The notes under the pieces are model-generated. The model was not told where the DNA came from, searched no databases, and saw nothing but the letters and a program-made list of their open reading frames with translations. Shown one piece after another: positions 38,573 to 46,596 of a stretch of 64,000 nucleotides of DNA. The position numbers and the translations under genes are program-made. The stretch comes from Bacillus renqingensis. Its GTDB lineage: Bacteria; Bacillota; Bacilli; Bacillales; Cytobacillaceae. The stretch covers positions 1 through 64,000 of the forward strand of contig NZ_JADDIU010000011.1 of NCBI RefSeq assembly GCF_016464375.1, read 5' to 3'. How positions within the stretch are numbered: the first letter of the stretch is position 1; the number at the start of each line of letters is the position of its first letter.

Positions 38573-39566
38573 GTTCATCTCCCTCCTCCTTTAATGTATG
38601 TAGGAAACAGCGCACTTCATGTCCGTCTTTTTCCGATTGATATAAATCCGGGATTTCGCTTTTGCACTTTTCAAACACTTCGGCACATCTTGCGGCAAAG
38701 CGGCAGCCCTGCACGACCGTTCCCGGTGTTGGGACTGTTCCCGGGATACTAAGAAGTCGTTCTTTCTTTCCTTTTAAGTCTGGAACCGCCTTTAATAGTC
38801 CTTTCGTGTAAGGATGCTGTGGTTTTTTTAAAATAGTTCGGACATCACCCTGTTCGACCACAAGACCTGCGTACATCACTATCACCCGTTCACAAATTTC
38901 TGCCACAACCCCTAAATCATGGGTAATAAGAATGATAGAAGTATTGGTTTTTTGATTCAAATTCTTCATTAAGGCGAGGATTTGTGCCTGAATCGTCACA
39001 TCTAGTGCAGTAGTCGGCTCGTCCGCAATCAACACCCTTGGATTACAGGCCATCGCCATCGCAATCATCACACGCTGGCGCATCCCACCAGAGAGCTGGT
39101 GGGGGTATTCTTTGAGAATTCCCTCTACCCTTGGAATCCCCACTAGTTTTAACAATTCAATACTTCTTGCCTTTGCTTCTGTCTTTGAAAAATGGGTATG
39201 TATACGTATGGCCTCGATTAATTGGTTGCCGATGGTAAATAAGGGATTTAGGGATGTCATGGGTTCTTGAAAAATCATCGAGATTTGATTTCCACGAATA
39301 GTAAGCCAGTCCTTTTCGGAAGCATTCCTTAAGTCTCTTCCATCAAAAATAATTTCACCGGTTTCAATCTTTCCCGGCGGGGATGGGATCAAACCCATTG
39401 CCGCGAGTGAGGTAACACTCTTACCGCTTCCAGATTCACCGACAATCCCGAGAATCTCGCCTTCTCTTAATTCAAAGCTGATTCCATCAACGGCCGGCAG
39501 GAACCTTTTCCCAGATTGAAACGAAATCTTTAAATCTTTTATTTGTAGAATGGGTTCATTATTCAC
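38553..39566 (-). CDS. Peptide ABC transporter ATP-binding protein (AppD/DppD type)
   Basis: First ATPase and first gene of the peptide operon, 337 aa. Walker A GESGSGKSVTSL, signature LSGGMRQRVMIAMAM, Walker B VLIADEPTTALD and the C-terminal CRFAARC ... C cysteine cluster. Start is GTG at 39566 after AGGTGG. Upstream, a TATAAT on the minus strand (near 39610) and an imperfect CodY-like dyad (ATTTTTACGAAAAAT, about 11 of 15 matches) suggest nitrogen or nutrient control, at low certainty. Gene order D-F-A-B-C matches the B. subtilis app operon. Confidence 0.9.
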   Translation of the reverse strand: MNNEPILQIKDLKISFQSGKRFLPAVDGISFELREGEILGIVGESGSGKSVTSLAAMGLIPSPPGKIETGEIIFDGRDLRNASEKDWLTIRGNQISMIFQEPMTSLNPLFTIGNQLIEAIRIHTHFSKTEAKARSIELLKLVGIPRVEGILKEYPHQLSGGMRQRVMIAMAMACNPRVLIADEPTTALDVTIQAQILALMKNLNQKTNTSIILITHDLGVVAEICERVIVMYAGLVVEQGDVRTILKKPQHPYTKGLLKAVPDLKGKKERLLSIPGTVPTPGTVVQGCRFAARCAEVFEKCKSEIPDLYQSEKDGHEVRCFLHTLKEEGDEHVGVPS

Positions 39567-39689
39567 ATTTCCACCTACCTTATCGTTATTTACTGATTTT
39601 TACGAAAAATTATAAAACATCGAATATTATGTTAATATTGTATCACATATTGTATTCTAAAAACACCCAAAATTAGCAATACTTAAAAT

Positions 39690-39708
39690 TTTGGTGCCTG
39701 ACACCAAA
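39690..39708. repeat. Short GGTGCCTGACACC hairpin element
   Basis: TTTGGTG, CCTGA, CACCAAA: a perfect seven-pair stem carrying the same 13-mer as the argG-argH element. It lies between divergent transcription units. Confidence 0.75.
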
Positions 39709-39764
39709 TGAATGTTAGTTTATCTTTGTGCATAGAGTTGTACAAAGGGGGTTGGACATGTGAC

Positions 39765-40127
39765 ATGAGTACGTCTTTAGCAACCATGAAGCTGATTCGT
39801 TATGCTGTGGCATATGTATTTATTTTTTCTGGGTTAATGAAATTACTAAATGCGGAGACAGCCAATCATTTTCTTGGTTTAGGATTGCCCTATCCAGATA
39901 GGATGCTCCATTTGGTGATTATGCTTGAGATTGGCTGTGGGGTGCTCATTTTGCTTAACAAGTGTGTTAGAACAGCGGCAATTCCGTTAATAGCGATAAT
40001 AATTGCGGCAATCTTGATCACCAAACTTCCAATCTTAAACACTGGTTTGTTAGATTTCGCCTTTAATGCGAGGCTAGATATCGTAATGTTGATTTTACTT
40101 TTGATCCTTTACAATCGAAACCGATAA
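39765..40127 (+). CDS. Small DoxX-like membrane protein
   Basis: A 120-aa protein, nearly all membrane-spanning (IRYAVAYVFIFSGLMKLLNA; MLHLVIMLEIGCGVLILLN; AAIPLIAIIIAAILITKLPI; ARLDIVMLILLLILY). This four-helix layout with FSGLMKL is DoxX-like. The start is uncertain: the ATG at 39765 is 13 bases after AAGGGGG, and the frame stays open to 39708 without a better site. It is monocistronic with its own terminator. Function is unknown. Confidence 0.6.
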   Translation: MSTSLATMKLIRYAVAYVFIFSGLMKLLNAETANHFLGLGLPYPDRMLHLVIMLEIGCGVLILLNKCVRTAAIPLIAIIIAAILITKLPILNTGLLDFAFNARLDIVMLILLLILYNRNR

Positions 40128-40150
40128 TTGTCCTGCATTTTACACCACAC

Positions 40151-40199
40151 TAAAACAACAAAACCAGATTAAGTTTAACAATCTGGCCTTGTTGTTTTT
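40151..40199 (+). terminator. Terminator of the DoxX-like gene
   Basis: AACAACAA and CCAGATT arms pair with AATCTGG and TTGTTGTT across a nine-base loop, followed by a T-run. Confidence 0.8.
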
Positions 40200-40409
40200 C
40201 CCTCCTTCACTGAAAACTTCTCTTGCTAATGAATCGAAATGATGAGGTTGCCCTCATCATCCTATAACCCTTTATTTGTCGTAATAGTAAGTAATTTAGG
40301 AAGAGTAACACTATTTTAAAAAAATTTTTATTTATAAAGGAAATTTTTATTAAATACTGAATTATCAAGGTCTATAGCGGTTCGTCATTTAATTGCCATA
40401 AAAAAGCTT

Positions 40410-40438
40410 TTGACGATTTTTAAATATAAAAGTATCAT
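40410..40438 (+). promoter_or_regulatory. SigA promoter of the POT transporter gene
   Basis: TTGACG (40410-40415), 17 bases, TATCAT (40433-40438). It lies 26 bases before the start codon. Confidence 0.6.
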
Positions 40439-40463
40439 AGAATATAAAAAAGGAGGTTGTTTC

Positions 40464-41960
40464 ATGACAAATATAAATAGACAGAAAATTGTGGACAGTG
40501 TACCTCAGAAAGGATTTTTCGGACATCCTAAAGGGTTATTTACACTATTCTTCACAGAATTCTGGGAACGTTTTTCCTATTATGGTATGAGGGCAATCCT
40601 TGTTTTCTATATGTACTATAAGGTCTCCAAAGGCGGTTTGGGAATGGACCAAACCTTGGCACTTTCCATTATGTCCATTTACGGATCACTCGTTTATATG
40701 TCCGGGATTATCGGCGGCTGGCTGGCTGACCGTGTTTTTGGTACGTCAAGAGCTGTTTTTTACGGCGGAGTATTGATCATGCTTGGCCATATTGCCTTAG
40801 CTATTCCGGGAAATATTGCTTTCTTCTTTGTTTCCATGGTTTTAATTGTGCTGGGTACGGGATTATTAAAGCCGAATGTATCAAGCGTTGTCGGTGATAT
40901 GTATAGCGAAACTGACAATCGTCGTGATGCCGGTTTCAGCATTTTTTATATGGGAATTAACTTAGGTGGTTTCCTATCCCCATTAATCGTCGGTTCCAAA
41001 ACAATCATGAATACGAGTTTCCACTTAGGTTTTGGTATTGCCGCTGTTGGTATGTTCCTCGGATTAGTTATATTTTTATTAACCAAGAAAAAAAATCTGG
41101 GTCTGGCCGGGACAATTGTGGCAAACCCACTGTCGCCATCTGAACGAAAAAAAGTCTTTACTTGGTTTGGGTTGGCTATATTGCTGATTGCCATCATTTG
41201 TTTTATTACTATTCCAAGGGGAATTTTAACTTTTGGAGTCTTTATTACGATAGTCAGTATTCTTGGTATATTGATCCCGATCATTTATTTTATAAGAATG
41301 TATATCAGCCCTAAAACAACTGCAGTGGAACGTTCTCGTATTATTGCATACATTCCATTATTTATTGCAGCCATTATGTTTTGGGCGATTCAAGAACAAG
41401 GCTCAACCATTCTTGCCAACTATGCGGATAAACGAACACAGCTTCACTTTGCTGGAATCGATATTTCACCGGCATGGTTCCAATCCCTAAACCCATTGTT
41501 TATTATCACTTTAGCACCGCTATTTGCAGTGCTATGGATGAAATTAGGTAAACGTGAGCCAACGATCCCGAGAAAATTCTCATTTGGTCTATTGTTTTCC
41601 GGTTTATCATTCTTGGTTATTCTGTTACCGGCTTACTTTGGCGGGACAAATTCATTAGTTAACCCATTATGGCTTGTGCTTAGCTATTTTGTTTGTGTAC
41701 TTGGAGAATTGTGCCTATCACCGGTTGGCTTATCCGCCACAACTAAACTAGCTCCTAAAGCATTCGCAGCACAAACGATGAGTTTATGGTTCTTGTCAAA
41801 TGCGGCGGGACAAGCAGTGAACGCGCAAATCGTTAGATTCTACTCCGAAAAAACAGAAATGATGTATTTTGGTGTCATCGGTGGTACCTCTATCATCCTG
41901 GGGATTATTTTATTTATGCTTGCACCGAAAATTCAAAACTATATGAAAGGTGTACGTTAA
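40464..41960 (+). CDS. Proton-coupled di-/tripeptide symporter (POT/PTR2 family)
   Basis: Membrane importer of short peptides driven by protons, 498 aa with about 12-14 helices. Family signatures are clear: the ExxERFxYY motif (FTEFWERFSYYGMRAILVFY), GGWLADRVFGTSRAVFYGG, LGTGLLKPNVSSVVGDMY and FSIFYMGINLGGFLSPLIVG. It is a DtpT/YclF-like protein. The ATG at 40464 follows AAGGAGG; the 18 codons upstream in frame lie across the promoter. It complements the nearby peptide ABC importer. Confidence 0.92.
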   Translation: MTNINRQKIVDSVPQKGFFGHPKGLFTLFFTEFWERFSYYGMRAILVFYMYYKVSKGGLGMDQTLALSIMSIYGSLVYMSGIIGGWLADRVFGTSRAVFYGGVLIMLGHIALAIPGNIAFFFVSMVLIVLGTGLLKPNVSSVVGDMYSETDNRRDAGFSIFYMGINLGGFLSPLIVGSKTIMNTSFHLGFGIAAVGMFLGLVIFLLTKKKNLGLAGTIVANPLSPSERKKVFTWFGLAILLIAIICFITIPRGILTFGVFITIVSILGILIPIIYFIRMYISPKTTAVERSRIIAYIPLFIAAIMFWAIQEQGSTILANYADKRTQLHFAGIDISPAWFQSLNPLFIITLAPLFAVLWMKLGKREPTIPRKFSFGLLFSGLSFLVILLPAYFGGTNSLVNPLWLVLSYFVCVLGELCLSPVGLSATTKLAPKAFAAQTMSLWFLSNAAGQAVNAQIVRFYSEKTEMMYFGVIGGTSIILGIILFMLAPKIQNYMKGVR

Positions 41961-41961
41961 C

Positions 41962-42102
41962 AAGAAAAGCGCAAGCGCCTTGGTCAGCCCCGACAAGCAT
42001 AAGACGCTCCTGAATAGAAGGCGCTCTTTGCCTTCAATTCAGGAGTGGCTTATGACCTCGAGGGGCTAGGCGCTGGAGCTAGACAATTCTCAAGGTCGGA
42101 AA
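41962..42102 (+). repeat. Long intergenic repeat, copy C
   Basis: Starts AAGAAAAGCGCAAGCGCCTT and ends GGCGCTGGAGCTAGACAATT then CTCAAGGTCGGAAA. The middle module (AAGACGCTCCTGAATAGAAG and its imperfect complement) differs from copies A and B but makes a long stem: CCTGAAT ... ATTCAGG. Confidence 0.8.
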
Positions 42103-42120
42103 ATTTATACTTTCTTATCT

Positions 42121-42326
42121 TATAAGAAAAGCGCAAGGCGCCCGTCTAGCGGCGACAAGCACACGACGAGCCGGCGAGAAGGCTGTTCTTTAGCCTTCTT
42201 GACGGATTGGCTTGTGACCTCGAGCCGCTGGCGCCTCCTCGAAAAAGCTATCGCTTTTTCTTCGTGCGATGTTGATGCTGTCGAAGCCTTCCTTGTGGAG
42301 CTGGATATTTCTCAAAGTCGAATGAT
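42121..42326 (+). repeat. Long intergenic repeat, copy D
   Basis: Starts TATAAGAAAAGCGCAAGGCG and ends TGGATATTTCTCAAAGTCGA. It is a mosaic: first a copy-C-like stem (GAGCCGGCGAGAAGGCTGTT and complement), then the CTCGAAAAAGCTATCGCTTT module of copies A, B, E and F. Confidence 0.8.
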
Positions 42327-42342
42327 ATAAATTCTGGTATTA

Positions 42343-42470
42343 TTAGAAAAGCGCAAGCGCTCTGGTCAGCGGCGTATGGCCTCCTCGAAAAAGCTATCGC
42401 TTTTCCTTCGTGCGATGCTAATGCTGCCGAGACCTTCCTTGTGGAGCTAGACAATTCTCAAAGTCGAAAA
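42343..42470 (+). repeat. Long intergenic repeat, copy E
   Basis: Starts TTAGAAAAGCGCAAGCGCTC and ends GGAGCTAGACAATTCTCAAA. It is the shortest full copy, with only the CTCGAAAAAGCTATCGCTTT module inside. Confidence 0.8.
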
Positions 42471-42487
42471 TATTATACTCCCTCATA

Positions 42488-42533
42488 AAAAAAGCACCGG
42501 AGTCCCCTTAAAATGGGACTCCGGTGCTTTTAG
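42488..42533. terminator. Bidirectional terminator after the repeat cluster
   Basis: AAAAGCACCGGAGTCCC, loop CTTAAAAT, GGGACTCCGGTGCTTTT. A long perfect stem with A-run and T-run flanks. Confidence 0.9.
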
Positions 42534-42538
42534 TTCCC

Positions 42539-42883
42539 TTATCTATTTAACAAGTGTTTAACGGAATATATTGGATGGTACATGAGCATCCAAGGCCCAG
42601 AGTACCTCATTACCTTCTTCATCTTTTGGCGGTAGGCTGGCTTGTAACAGTGGACTTTACAGTTGGAGCATGCTGTTTTATTTTCCCCAAAGCGGCAAAA
42701 TGACAGTCTCATAAAGGCATAATTTTTTAAATCCTGACATTCTTTACACAAACTATTGCGATGATGTTTCCTTCGGCAATAAATTTCAATCATTTTATTG
42801 ACCATTTCTTTTTCCTTTTGAATATTTGGCCCACTATTTGGTTCAATTAAACGCGCTCCCATATTTTCTTTAGCCCCTTTCAA
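42539..42883 (-). CDS. YgbA-like nitrous oxide-stimulated promoter family protein
   Basis: A 114-aa cysteine-rich protein with the YgbA/NO-family pattern: EIYCRRKHHRNSLCKECQDL and CRFGENKTACSNCKVHCYKP. Nine cysteines, several in CxxC arrangements, suggest zinc or iron-sulfur binding. In enterobacteria the relative ygbA responds to nitric oxide through NsrR; a role in nitrosative stress here is inference. The start is TTG at 42883 after AAGGAG, with an ATG seven codons in as the alternative. Confidence 0.75.
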   Translation of the reverse strand: MKGAKENMGARLIEPNSGPNIQKEKEMVNKMIEIYCRRKHHRNSLCKECQDLKNYAFMRLSFCRFGENKTACSNCKVHCYKPAYRQKMKKVMRYSGPWMLMYHPIYSVKHLLNR

Positions 42884-42988
42884 AAAAACTTTCTCCTTAC
42901 TTTGACCTTATCATAAAACTTGTCTTTTTATCGGACCAATATTTACAATTCATTTACATTTTACGAACTATTTTCACCATAATCAGCA

Positions 42989-43016
42989 AAAAAACTCTAG
43001 AGGAGACTCCAGAGTT
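42989..43016 (-). terminator. Terminator of the oxidoreductase gene
   Basis: On the minus strand AAACTCTGGAG, TCTC, CTCTAGAGTTTTTTTG, one mismatch in the stem. Confidence 0.8.
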
Positions 43017-43931
43017 TCATTGACGGCTTTCTGCTAACTTTCCAATAATTTCTTCACAGATTTCATGGGTCTCCAGTGAATCCCATGCCGTAATTTCCGG
43101 GCTTGAATCGGTCTTTACAGCATCGATAAAGTCGCTCACCATTTGCTGAAATCCCCGCTTTACCAAAATAGGCTCCCAGTCGCTGCTCCGCACCTCACTA
43201 ATCTCGGTATCCTTTGAAAGGATCAATTGTGCAACATTATGAACCGTCCCTTTTTCGAAAGGCCCCATTACCTGGGCAACTTCCTCATTCGTTGCATTGT
43301 CTCTGTTCATCATCCCAATGGCTGTACCACCTTGGGAAATAAATTGAATCACAACATGATAAAGAAGGCCGTTTTCCATCCGAGCATTCACCAGCAGGTC
43401 CTCGATTGGATGTGGGAATAAGTATCGCATCGTGTCGACAACATGTATAAAGTCATCAAAAATGAAGTTTCTCGGCTCATCAGGCTGATTTTTACGGTTT
43501 TTCTGGACGATGACCATATTGGGCTGAGCGATTTTCTTTAATCGCACATAGGAAGGGGCATATCTTCGATTGAAGCCCGTCATCAGAATTAACCGTTTCT
43601 CCTCGGACAGTTCAACAAGCCTTTTGGCCCCACCGAAATAATCGGTGATCGGCTTATCAACAAATACATGAACACCACGATTAAGCAGCCAGCTGACAAT
43701 TTCCTCGTGAGAAGAGGTAGAAGTATGAACAAAAGCTCCGGTTATGCCGCTGTTTACTAGTGATTCGAGATCAAAATGAAGATGGCTAAACCGATATTGC
43801 CTGCAAATGGTTCTTAGCTTTTCTTGATTCCTTGTGTAAAAATGAAATTCAACATCCTTCATTTTACTGTAAACAGGTAGATAAGCTTTCTGCGCGATAT
43901 CTCCAAGTCCAATTACACCAATTTTTATCAT
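43017..43931 (-). CDS. Gfo/Idh/MocA family oxidoreductase
   Basis: A 304-aa NAD(P)-dependent dehydrogenase. The N-terminal Rossmann domain has GVIGLGDIAQKAYLP and the family motif HVFVDKPITD (DKP in place of the usual EKP, with lysine retained), followed by an alpha/beta substrate domain. The family works on sugars, inositol and related compounds; substrate here is unknown. ATG at 43931 after GAGGGAAG. It is single-gene with its own terminator. Confidence 0.85.
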   Translation of the reverse strand: MIKIGVIGLGDIAQKAYLPVYSKMKDVEFHFYTRNQEKLRTICRQYRFSHLHFDLESLVNSGITGAFVHTSTSSHEEIVSWLLNRGVHVFVDKPITDYFGGAKRLVELSEEKRLILMTGFNRRYAPSYVRLKKIAQPNMVIVQKNRKNQPDEPRNFIFDDFIHVVDTMRYLFPHPIEDLLVNARMENGLLYHVVIQFISQGGTAIGMMNRDNATNEEVAQVMGPFEKGTVHNVAQLILSKDTEISEVRSSDWEPILVKRGFQQMVSDFIDAVKTDSSPEITAWDSLETHEICEEIIGKLAESRQ

Positions 43932-44018
43932 GAACTTCCCTCTTCTCTTTCCCTATTTATCCTAGCTAAATTTTATCACTTTCCTTAAGATCGTGCTCCT
44001 TTTGTGAAAAAGATGTAG

Positions 44019-44780
44019 TTAACTTGCTTTAAGGCATGTGTTTAATATGGCGATGTTTGCCTTTTCATTTTTTCGAATCATAGCTTGGTAGTTTGGGAGA
44101 AGTAGATCAACAGGGGATATTTGCTCCTCCCCACAAATATCAATCCCTTCAATTCGTTTATGTTTACCAATCATTTCGAGATAGTCTATCAAGGTATGAA
44201 GATTCATGATCCCCTGGTCCCAGTTGGTTTTGACCTCAGAAGTATGAAGGACGTCTTTGTCAATACTGATATAAACATTTTGAGTGAGAATCTTGGACAA
44301 AATGGACTTTAGAGTATAATCATGTCTGCCATCAAACGGAAAGATGCTAACATGATGATGGATGTGCTGTTGAGAAATCGTGGTTGGGCCGATGATAACA
44401 ACTTGCTGCAATAACGGTAACTTTTTCAAAGCATGTGTAACCCATGAACCACATGAGAGCAAGCCTTTATCTAGGTTGTAGGCCGATTCAAGATCGGGAT
44501 GATTATCAAATAAAACGAGGGTGAACGGTTTGGTCAATTCTTTTAATAGCAAATAAGTAATATAATGATAGTTGCCACTGCCAATAAAGGTAATTCCCTT
44601 TTGGCTCCGTCTTTGCAGCCGCTGCTTTAAAATGGTTAAAGATTCTTCTTCACAAAAAAGATTCACATGCTGCATTCGTCGAAAATCAAGGTCTTCATGT
44701 TTGTTTTGCAGTAATTTTGGTTGTGCATAATACGTTTCATCAAAATGAATCACACTAATCCCTTTTCCTACTAACCCCAT
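44019..44780 (-). CDS. Arginase/ureohydrolase-fold protein, atypical
   Basis: A 253-aa protein with the ureohydrolase metal ligands apparently complete: His72 in GSGNYHY, Asp92/His94/Asp96 in FDNHPDLE and Asp174/Asp176 in ISIDKDVL. It lacks the DPxxxPG that normally follows the second aspartate pair (here DKDVLHTSEVKTNWDQG), which shapes the guanidino substrate site. It is also shorter than arginase or agmatinase. Function on a guanidino compound is possible but unproven. It stands alone, not with urease or hut genes, and outside the arginine cluster. Confidence 0.7.
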   Translation of the reverse strand: MGLVGKGISVIHFDETYYAQPKLLQNKHEDLDFRRMQHVNLFCEEESLTILKQRLQRRSQKGITFIGSGNYHYITYLLLKELTKPFTLVLFDNHPDLESAYNLDKGLLSCGSWVTHALKKLPLLQQVVIIGPTTISQQHIHHHVSIFPFDGRHDYTLKSILSKILTQNVYISIDKDVLHTSEVKTNWDQGIMNLHTLIDYLEMIGKHKRIEGIDICGEEQISPVDLLLPNYQAMIRKNEKANIAILNTCLKAS

Positions 44781-44986
44781 GTTCCTTCATCTCCTATTTA
44801 TCATTACAGGTATCAGGCATCCAATTGGTTACATATGAATTAGAATTATCGTTTCTTCTATTATATCATTATCGTTAAAAAAGTAGATTATTATCCTTGT
44901 GATTGTACAAATGTTCGGGTGGCAAGCGGACGGATTGGCTACCCGTAAACGAAGGCTTAGACCATGTACGAGCGCCAACCATTCCC

Positions 44987-46540
44987 CTACCTGGAAATCA
45001 AGTTCAGCTGCTCCCTTACGCCCTCAATAACGTCCAATGGGGTTACCCCGTAATGGGATAGGACCTTGGCCTTTGCTTCACCGGTTCTTGCGTGCAAATA
45101 ACTTGCTGCGGCAAGAGCCTTTAAAGGGGCAGTGCCCTGAGCCAGAAATGAGGTAATCAACCCTGTCAGCACGTCACCACTGCCTCCTTTTCCAAGGGCA
45201 TCATGACCAAACGGGTTGATATAAATCTCACCATCCGGGGTTGCGATAATCGAACGATGTCCTTTTAATAACAAGTATACTGAATATTCCATAGCAAAGG
45301 TTTTCGCTATCCCAAGACGATCTGCTTCCACTTCCCTAACCGTCCTATTGATTAATCTTGCCATTTCCCCTGGATGAGGGGTGAAGATTACATTTCCCTT
45401 GTATTGACGAACCAAATCCAACTCATCCCGCAGTAAATACAGTGCATCTGCATCAACAACTAGCGGCTGATTTGTCAATAAGCCGATAAATGTTTTGAGC
45501 CATTCTTCTCCATCAGGAAATCTACCCATCCCTGGTCCAACAGCGATGCTGTTAAACTGTCGAAATCTCGCCGCTAATTCCTGTAACCCGGCTCTAGCAA
45601 AGTGACCATCGACCTCGGGCAATGGCAAAAACAATGATTCTGGATTTTGTCCAGCAGCCAAAGGATAAATACTTTCAGGAACCGCTAATGTTACCAGCCC
45701 TGCTCCTGAATTTAAAGCCGCTTTTGCTGTAAAAATCGGTGCCCCAACAAAATGGCGCGATCCACCGAGGACAAGTACGTGGCCAAATGTCCCCTTATGA
45801 CCATGCTGCGGTCTTTCGGGAAGATAATTTTTTACTAGTTTTTTCGTGATGATTCTTGGCAAATCTAATCCTAAATCCATAACAATTGAATGTGGAACAG
45901 AAATATCGACTGCCTTCCAATCTCCAACATATTCCGGTCCATCCTGTAAGAAAAATCCCTTTTTCGGAAAAACAAAGGAAATCGTTTTGTCAGCCTTAAT
46001 GGCATGCCCCGCTACCTTTCCGGTATCACTGGAAACTCCTGAAGGAATATCGACAGAAATCACTAATTTCTTCCCTTTATATTCGTTCACCAACGAAATC
46101 ACCAGATCAAGTGGCGGCCTTACAGGTCCGTTTACACCTGTTCCTAAAATCGCATCAATGATTATGTCTGCCTTTTCTAATTCGCCTTGAAACGCTTCTA
46201 TTGCATTTTCTTGTAGGTAAAAGATTGGAAGCCCCCTGTTTAAATAAACCTGAAAATGTATCTTGGCATCTCCCTTGAGTCGTTTGGGATTTACCATCAA
46301 ACAAAGCAAAGGGTTCAGCCCCTTATCAAACAGTCTTCGAGCAATGACAAAACCGTCACCGCCATTATTACCACCACCAGCAAGGACGACTACTTTTGGG
46401 TGTTCGCACGGAGAGCAAGATACGATTTCCTCAACTACCTTTGCTCCAGCATTTTCCATTAACACAACCCCAGGTAAACCCAGCTGCTCCATTGTATACT
46501 GATCCATTTGCTGCATTTCCTTCTGACCTGCTGCAAACAT
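44987..46540 (-). CDS. nnr: Bifunctional NAD(P)H-hydrate repair enzyme
   Basis: Repairs damaged NAD(P)HX. The N-terminal half (to about residue 210) is the epimerase, with GVVLMENAGAKV and VLAGGGNNGGDGFVIARRL. The C-terminal half is the ADP/ATP-dependent dehydratase, with HKGTFGHVLVLGGSRHFVGA, VVDADALYLL, FTPHPGEMARL and GKGGSGDVLTGLI. About 517 aa, normal for the fused form. I prefer the second ATG (46540), nine bases after AGGAG, over the first at 46546, three bases after it. Confidence 0.93.
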   Translation of the reverse strand: MFAAGQKEMQQMDQYTMEQLGLPGVVLMENAGAKVVEEIVSCSPCEHPKVVVLAGGGNNGGDGFVIARRLFDKGLNPLLCLMVNPKRLKGDAKIHFQVYLNRGLPIFYLQENAIEAFQGELEKADIIIDAILGTGVNGPVRPPLDLVISLVNEYKGKKLVISVDIPSGVSSDTGKVAGHAIKADKTISFVFPKKGFFLQDGPEYVGDWKAVDISVPHSIVMDLGLDLPRIITKKLVKNYLPERPQHGHKGTFGHVLVLGGSRHFVGAPIFTAKAALNSGAGLVTLAVPESIYPLAAGQNPESLFLPLPEVDGHFARAGLQELAARFRQFNSIAVGPGMGRFPDGEEWLKTFIGLLTNQPLVVDADALYLLRDELDLVRQYKGNVIFTPHPGEMARLINRTVREVEADRLGIAKTFAMEYSVYLLLKGHRSIIATPDGEIYINPFGHDALGKGGSGDVLTGLITSFLAQGTAPLKALAAASYLHARTGEAKAKVLSHYGVTPLDVIEGVREQLNLISR

Positions 46541-46596
46541 ATTCATCCGCTCCTTTCCTTTATTATAAAACTAATCAGTGCAGTAGATGAACAAAT

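Noticed and set aside
39590-39620. CodY box upstream of the peptide operon
   Set aside because: Only about 11 of 15 matches in an AT-rich region; kept as a remark in the gene entry and not as a feature.
44890-44986. Possible tRNA or structured RNA in the gap after nnr
   Set aside because: GC-rich and partly self-complementary (CGGGT ... ACCCG), but no cloverleaf, no conserved loops and no T-tract, so nothing could be supported.
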